Shown in pieces: positions 59,892-64,000 of a DNA stretch of 64,000 nucleotides (position 1 is the first letter of the stretch; each line of letters begins with the position of its first letter). The DNA is taken from assembly GCF_023509015.1 (NCBI RefSeq), contig NZ_CP094975.1, forward strand, positions 3,341,501 through 3,405,500, written 5' to 3'. This DNA is from Pseudomonas abieticivorans (lineage in GTDB: Bacteria > Pseudomonadota > Gammaproteobacteria > Pseudomonadales > Pseudomonadaceae). The notes under the pieces were generated by a model. That model saw nothing but the letters and a program-made list of their open reading frames with translations. It made no database searches and had not been told where the DNA came from. Made by a program: the position numbers and the translations under genes.

Positions 59892-61235
59892 CTAAACATT
59901 TGCCCGGGGTAGTCGCAGGTTCATGCACAGGCCGATTTCGCCCCGGCTGGCCCACAGTTCGCCGCCTTGCAATTGAATCGCCCGGCGGGCAATGCTCAGG
60001 CCCAGGCCGAAACCTTTGCCCGGGGTGCCGTCCAGGCGCAGGAACGGTTCGAAAATCCGTTCCAGTTCGCTGTCGGCCACCCCGCACCCTTGGTCTTCCA
60101 GCTGCAACAGCCAGCAGTCGCCCGCAGGCCTGCCACGCAGGGTGATGAGGCCGTCGGGCGGCGAGTGGCGGATGGCGTTGCGCAGCAGGTTCTCCACCGC
60201 CTGGGCCAGGCTGTCGAGGTGCGCCTGTATCAGGCAATCGGCGCTCAGTTCGCAGCGCAGGCGCTCGGGCGGCCAGCCGGTTTCGAAGCAGGCATCCTGC
60301 ACCAAGGCCTCCCATACCGAGAGCATGACCACAGGTTCGGTGGGTAACTGGGGGCGTTCGGCATCCAGCCAGGCCAGGTCCAGGGCATCGTCCACCAGCC
60401 GCTGCATGTCGTCGACTTCCCGTGCCAGGCGTTGCTGCAATTGCGCCGGTGGCAGGTTGCTCTCGCTGGCTACCCGCAGGCGGGTCAGGGGCGTACGGAT
60501 TTCATGGGACAGCGTGCGCAGCAGTTGGCGTTGCTGATGCAGGCTTTGCTTGACCCGTTCGGCCATGTGGTCGAACGCCTTGGCCAGTTCGCCCAGTTCG
60601 TCGCGGCGGCGGGCGACGCGGCTGCGGGTGCCTTTTTCCAGGTCATCGGCGCGCAGTGCGTTGGCCCGTTCGCGCAACTCGTTGAGCGGCGCCACCAGGT
60701 GACGGTAAAGCAGGGCGCCCAGCATGATCGCCAGCAACGCCGGTACCACGCCATGGGTCAGCACGTGGGTCCAGGGCGTGAGCCCTGCGGGCAGCAGGCG
60801 CTCGGGCAGTTGCAGCACCACCCGGCCGTTTGCCGGGTGGCGGGGAAAGTCGATGCTGACGTACGGCAGCTCATCCTGCAGGCGCCGGCTCATGGGCCAG
60901 TCGAGCTTGCGCATGAAGGTCAAGTGGCTCGATTGCTCGGCGGTTAGCGGTTGGCTGCTCAAGCTTTCCAGGTGCGGGCCGATCACCGCCACCCAGGTGT
61001 TCTCCTTGTGCCGCGTCGCAGCCTGCCAACGGTCGACGGCAGGCGTGCCGCCCTGTTCCCAGACCTGTTCGGCCTGGGCGGCGTAGTCAGCCAGCAGCAC
61101 ACGGTCGGGTATATCGAGGAAATAGGTGCTGCGCTCCACCTCCAGCCCCCAGAACCAGATCAGCCAGGTCAGTAGCAGGCAGAAGCCGGCCTGTAAAAAC
61201 GCCAGCTTCCACAGCAAGGAATGGCGGCGGGGCAT
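59892..61235 (-). CDS. pfeS: sensor histidine kinase PfeS
   Basis: 447 aa from ATG 61235, overlapping the pfeR stop (TGATG). Two transmembrane helices (residues ~12-32 and ~160-180) bracket a periplasmic sensor domain. HAMP follows, then H-box LLRTLSHEIRTPLTRLRVASES, N-box NLLRNAIRHSPPD, G1 EDQGCGVADSELERIFEPF and G2 GKGFGLGLSIARR. With PfeR it senses periplasmic ferric enterobactin and induces pfeA. Confidence 0.9.
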   Translation of the reverse strand: MPRRHSLLWKLAFLQAGFCLLLTWLIWFWGLEVERSTYFLDIPDRVLLADYAAQAEQVWEQGGTPAVDRWQAATRHKENTWVAVIGPHLESLSSQPLTAEQSSHLTFMRKLDWPMSRRLQDELPYVSIDFPRHPANGRVVLQLPERLLPAGLTPWTHVLTHGVVPALLAIMLGALLYRHLVAPLNELRERANALRADDLEKGTRSRVARRRDELGELAKAFDHMAERVKQSLHQQRQLLRTLSHEIRTPLTRLRVASESNLPPAQLQQRLAREVDDMQRLVDDALDLAWLDAERPQLPTEPVVMLSVWEALVQDACFETGWPPERLRCELSADCLIQAHLDSLAQAVENLLRNAIRHSPPDGLITLRGRPAGDCWLLQLEDQGCGVADSELERIFEPFLRLDGTPGKGFGLGLSIARRAIQLQGGELWASRGEIGLCMNLRLPRANV

Positions 61236-61945
61236 CAGCCGGCCCGTACCAGTACGTAGCCCTGGTTGCGCACGGCCTGGATCTGCAGGTCGCGCACCTC
61301 GATAGCTGCCAGCTTGCGTCGCAGGTTGCACACGTGCACGTCCAGCCCGCGGTCCAGGCGGGTGTAGCCACGGTGCAGCACCTGCTGGTACAGAAAGGCT
61401 TTGCTCAATGCTTCGCCTGCGTGTTGCTGCAGGGTGACCAGCAGGCGGTATTCCGACGAAGTCAGCCCGGCGTTGCGCCCGGCCAAGGCAACGTCCTGCA
61501 GGTCTGCATTCAGTTGCAGTGCCTGGCTGTCGACGGGCAGTGCTGCGGGCGCCCGGCGGTCCATGGCCACCCGGCGCAGCAGCGCGTCGACCCGAGCGTT
61601 AAGCTCGGCCAGGCTGAATGGCTTGGGTAGATAGTCGTCGGCGCCTTGGGTAAAGCCGGCAATGCGGTCCTGCTCGGCGCCCAGGGCCGACATCAATATC
61701 ACCGGTATGCCCTGCTCGCGGCGCAGGTGGGCGAGCACGCCCAGGCCATCGAGCCCCGGCAGCATGATGTCCAGCAGGATCAGGTCGAAGGTTTGCCGTT
61801 CGGCCAGTTGCAGGCCGGTGTCGCCCCTGTCGCAGCAGGTCACGGTAAAGCCACGCCCCACGAAATGCGTGCGCAGGTGTTCGCGAAGCTCGATGTCGTC
61901 TTCGATCAGCAGCAGTTGGATGGGGTATTGATGAGAACTGTTCAC
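61235..61945 (-). CDS. pfeR: response regulator PfeR (OmpR family)
   Basis: 236 aa from GTG 61945. Receiver domain with LLIEDDIELREHL (acidic pair), phosphoryl Asp in LILLDIMLPGLDGL, and Lys in DDYLPKPFSLAELNARV; C-terminal winged helix with LTSSEYRLLVTLQQHAGEALSKAFLYQQV and RGLDVHVCNLRRKLA. Activates the pfeA promoter when enterobactin is present. First gene of the coupled pfeR-pfeS pair. Confidence 0.9.
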   Translation of the reverse strand: MNSSHQYPIQLLLIEDDIELREHLRTHFVGRGFTVTCCDRGDTGLQLAERQTFDLILLDIMLPGLDGLGVLAHLRREQGIPVILMSALGAEQDRIAGFTQGADDYLPKPFSLAELNARVDALLRRVAMDRRAPAALPVDSQALQLNADLQDVALAGRNAGLTSSEYRLLVTLQQHAGEALSKAFLYQQVLHRGYTRLDRGLDVHVCNLRRKLAAIEVRDLQIQAVRNQGYVLVRAG

Positions 61946-62014
61946 AATAGTGACAGTATCTCATTTGCTTCACAGGGCGGCAATGCCGCCTGCGAGCAGG
62001 CGGCGCCGTAGGGC

Positions 62015-63100
62015 TCAGCGACGAACCAGTAACACACCCGACTCCATGTGGTGGGTGTAGGGGAACTGGTCGAACAGGGCGCAACGCTCGATGCGGTGGG
62101 TGTCGTGCAGTTGGGCGATGTTGGCGGCCAGGGTTTCCGGGTTGCAGGAGATGTACAGGATATTGTCGAAACGCCGGGTCAGTTCGCAGGTGTCCGGGTC
62201 CATGCCGGCACGCGGTGGGTCGACGAACACGCTGCCAAATTCGTAGCTTTTCAGGTCAATGCCCTGCAAGCGGCGGAACGGGCGTACTTCGTTCAGCGCT
62301 TCGGTCAGCTCTTCGGCGCTCAGGCGCACCAGGGTGACGTTATCCACCTGGTTGTCGGCCAGGTTGTTCAGCGCCGCGTTCACCGAGGTCTTGCTGATTT
62401 CGGTGGCCAGTACCTTGCGCACCCGGGTGGCCAGGGGCAGGGTGAAGTTGCCGTTGCCGCAATACAGTTCCAGCAGGTCGTCCTGGCGCTCGCCCAAGGC
62501 TTCATAGGCCCAGTTGAGCATCTTCTGGTTGACCGTGCCGTTGGGCTGGGTGAAGGCGCCCTCGGGTTGCTGGTAACTGAAAGTGCGCCCGGCCACGTCG
62601 AGTTTTTCCACGGCGAAATCGCGGCCGATGACCACGCGCTTGCCCTTGGAACGGCCGATGATGCTCACGCTCAGCTCACTGGCCAACTGCTCGGCGGCGG
62701 CCTGCCAGTGCTCGTCCAGCGGGCGGTGGTAGCACAGGGTAACCATCGCATCGCCAGCCAGGGTGGTCAGGAACTCCACCTGGAACAGCTTGTTGCTCAG
62801 GGCCGCATTGCCTTGCCATGCCGATTTGAGCTTGGGCATCAATTCATTGATGCGCAGGCTTGCGATCGGGAAGTCCTCGATCAGGATCGGCACGTGCTTC
62901 TCGCCCGGGGCGAACATGGCGTAATGGCGCTGGCCGTCTTGCCGCCACAGGCGGAATTCGGCACGCAGGCGGTAATGCTCGCGCGGCGAGTCGAACACCG
63001 CAGGCTCCGGTGCGTCGAAGGGGGCCAGCAAATCGCGCAGGCGCGCGACCTTGGCGTCCAGTTGACGGCTGTAGTCAGCCGGGTCCAGAACCGTACTCAT
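62015..63100 (-). CDS. trmA: tRNA (uracil-54-C5)-methyltransferase
   Basis: 361 aa. It makes ribothymidine in the T-loop of tRNAs using SAM. No TRAM domain, as in TrmA. Motifs: SAM site [30 protein letters not shown], catalytic Cys in [18 protein letters not shown], and general-base Glu in the closing [12 protein letters not shown]. Its ATG overlaps the permease stop (ATGA), suggesting coupling to the upstream permease gene. Confidence 0.96.
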   Translation of the reverse strand: MSTVLDPADYSRQLDAKVARLRDLLAPFDAPEPAVFDSPREHYRLRAEFRLWRQDGQRHYAMFAPGEKHVPILIEDFPIASLRINELMPKLKSAWQGNAALSNKLFQVEFLTTLAGDAMVTLCYHRPLDEHWQAAAEQLASELSVSIIGRSKGKRVVIGRDFAVEKLDVAGRTFSYQQPEGAFTQPNGTVNQKMLNWAYEALGERQDDLLELYCGNGNFTLPLATRVRKVLATEISKTSVNAALNNLADNQVDNVTLVRLSAEELTEALNEVRPFRRLQGIDLKSYEFGSVFVDPPRAGMDPDTCELTRRFDNILYISCNPETLAANIAQLHDTHRIERCALFDQFPYTHHMESGVLLVRR

Positions 63101-64000
63101 GCGTTGAACCAGCCCAACTTGATAACGAACAAAATCGACAGAATGATCAGCGCCGGGTTCAGGTCGCGCAGGCGGCCCGACAACAGCTTGATCATCGTCC
63201 AGGAAATGAAGCCGAAAGCGATACCGTTGGCGATCGAATAGGTGAACGGCATGGCCAGGGCAGTGATCACCACGGGTGCGGCTTCGGTGATGTCGTCCCA
63301 GTTGATTTCAGCCAGGCCCGACATCATCAACACGGCGACGAACAGCAACGCTGGCGCGGTGGCGAAGGCCGGCACGCTGCCGGCCAGCGGGGCGAAAAAC
63401 AGCGCCAGCAGGAACAGAATGGCCACCACCACGGCGGTCAGGCCCGTGCGGCCACCGGCGCTCACGCCCGCCGCCGACTCGATGTAGCTGGTTGTGGTGG
63501 ACGTGCCCAGCAGGGAACCGGCCATGGCCGCGGTGCTGTCAGCGATCAGTGCGCGGCCCATTTTTGGCATGTGGCCGTCCTTGCCCATCAGGCCTGCGCG
63601 CTTGGCGACGCCGATCAGGGTGCCGGAGTTGTCGAACAGGTCGACGAACAGGAACGCGAAGATCACGCTGACCAGGCCGATGTCCAGGGCGCCCTTGATG
63701 TCCAGTTGCAGGAAGGTCGGTGCCAGCGAAGGCGGCATCGACATCACGCCGCCGAACGGGCTGAAGCCGGCCAGGATCGAGATGATGGTCACGGCCAGGA
63801 TGCCGATCAGCACCGCGCCACGCACTTTCAGCGCTTCCAGGGCAACGATCACGGCAAAGCCTACGGCCGCCAGGATCGGCGCCGGTTGCTTGAGGTCGCC
63901 TAGGCCCACCAGGGTGGCCGGGTTGCCGACCACGATGCCGGCGTTGTGCAGGGCGATCAGCGCCAGGAACAGGCCGATACCGGCGGCAATTGCCGAACGC
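63097..64000 (-). CDS. AzgA-type NCS2 purine permease, C-terminal part (5' end outside window)
   Basis: The frame is open to the window edge, so about 300 residues of a ~430-aa protein are seen. Continuous hydrophobic helices; diagnostic stretches are [63 protein letters not shown] pieces and [25 protein letters not shown]. This places it with GhxP/GhxQ-like guanine/hypoxanthine:proton symporters. A GTG at 63933 is an internal codon. Confidence 0.9.
   Translation of the reverse strand, partial: RSAIAAGIGLFLALIALHNAGIVVGNPATLVGLGDLKQPAPILAAVGFAVIVALEALKVRGAVLIGILAVTIISILAGFSPFGGVMSMPPSLAPTFLQLDIKGALDIGLVSVIFAFLFVDLFDNSGTLIGVAKRAGLMGKDGHMPKMGRALIADSTAAMAGSLLGTSTTTSYIESAAGVSAGGRTGLTAVVVAILFLLALFFAPLAGSVPAFATAPALLFVAVLMMSGLAEINWDDITEAAPVVITALAMPFTYSIANGIAFGFISWTMIKLLSGRLRDLNPALIILSILFVIKLGWFNA

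Overview
The window comes from a fluorescens-group Pseudomonas chromosome. The evidence is high-GC coding sequence, typical Pseudomonas housekeeping genes (amn, rluE, hrpB, rhlE, tesB, trmA), a Has haemophore locus and a pfeRSAE-type enterobactin locus. Two families of Pseudomonas REP palindromes are scattered between genes (core GTAGGAGCGGATTTATCC, and a TGTGGGAGCAAGC type). I saw no tRNA, rRNA, CRISPR array or prophage.

Layout: 0-9.6 kb is housekeeping: the end of an AidB-like acyl-CoA dehydrogenase, AMP nucleosidase, RluE, an Lrp regulator, a DUF6515 protein, FieF, a lipoprotein and HrpB. A non-coding stretch at 3.8-4.6 kb holds a terminator without an obvious gene and an exact 189-bp tandem duplication. 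At 9.7-10.9 kb an IS110-family element sits inside a REP. Its 5' non-coding end reads as a complete bridge RNA, with target guides matching the REP on both sides of a CT core and donor guides matching the element's own ends. 10.9-24.8 kb is mixed housekeeping: EEP phosphatase, YciC, DUF2076, NYN/exonuclease pair, YedA, RhlE, HDAC-like hydrolase, TesB, OprB and YpfJ.

24.9-40.6 kb is a hydroaromatic (quinate/shikimate) to protocatechuate island. It has pcaHG, two KstD-like FAD dehydrogenases, two IclR regulators and one TetR regulator, an MFS carrier, a TIM-barrel protein, the bimodular dehydroshikimate dehydratase quiC, a NIPSNAP protein, two shikimate/quinate dehydrogenases and a type II dehydroquinase. 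Together these would convert quinate or shikimate to dehydroshikimate, then protocatechuate, then beta-carboxymuconate. Several shared palindromes suggest which regulator controls which promoter.

40.7-49.5 kb is a haem acquisition locus hasI-S-R-A-D-E-F. Its anti-sigma gene is reduced to the N-terminal domain, and hasR/hasA carry an AT-richer central block. 49.6-55.8 kb holds transporters with LysR regulators and a YcaC-like hydrolase. 55.8-56.7 kb is a seven-unit, 127-bp REPIN tandem array. 56.6-61.9 kb is pfeE-pfeA-pfeS-pfeR. The window closes with trmA and the C-terminal part of an AzgA-type purine permease.
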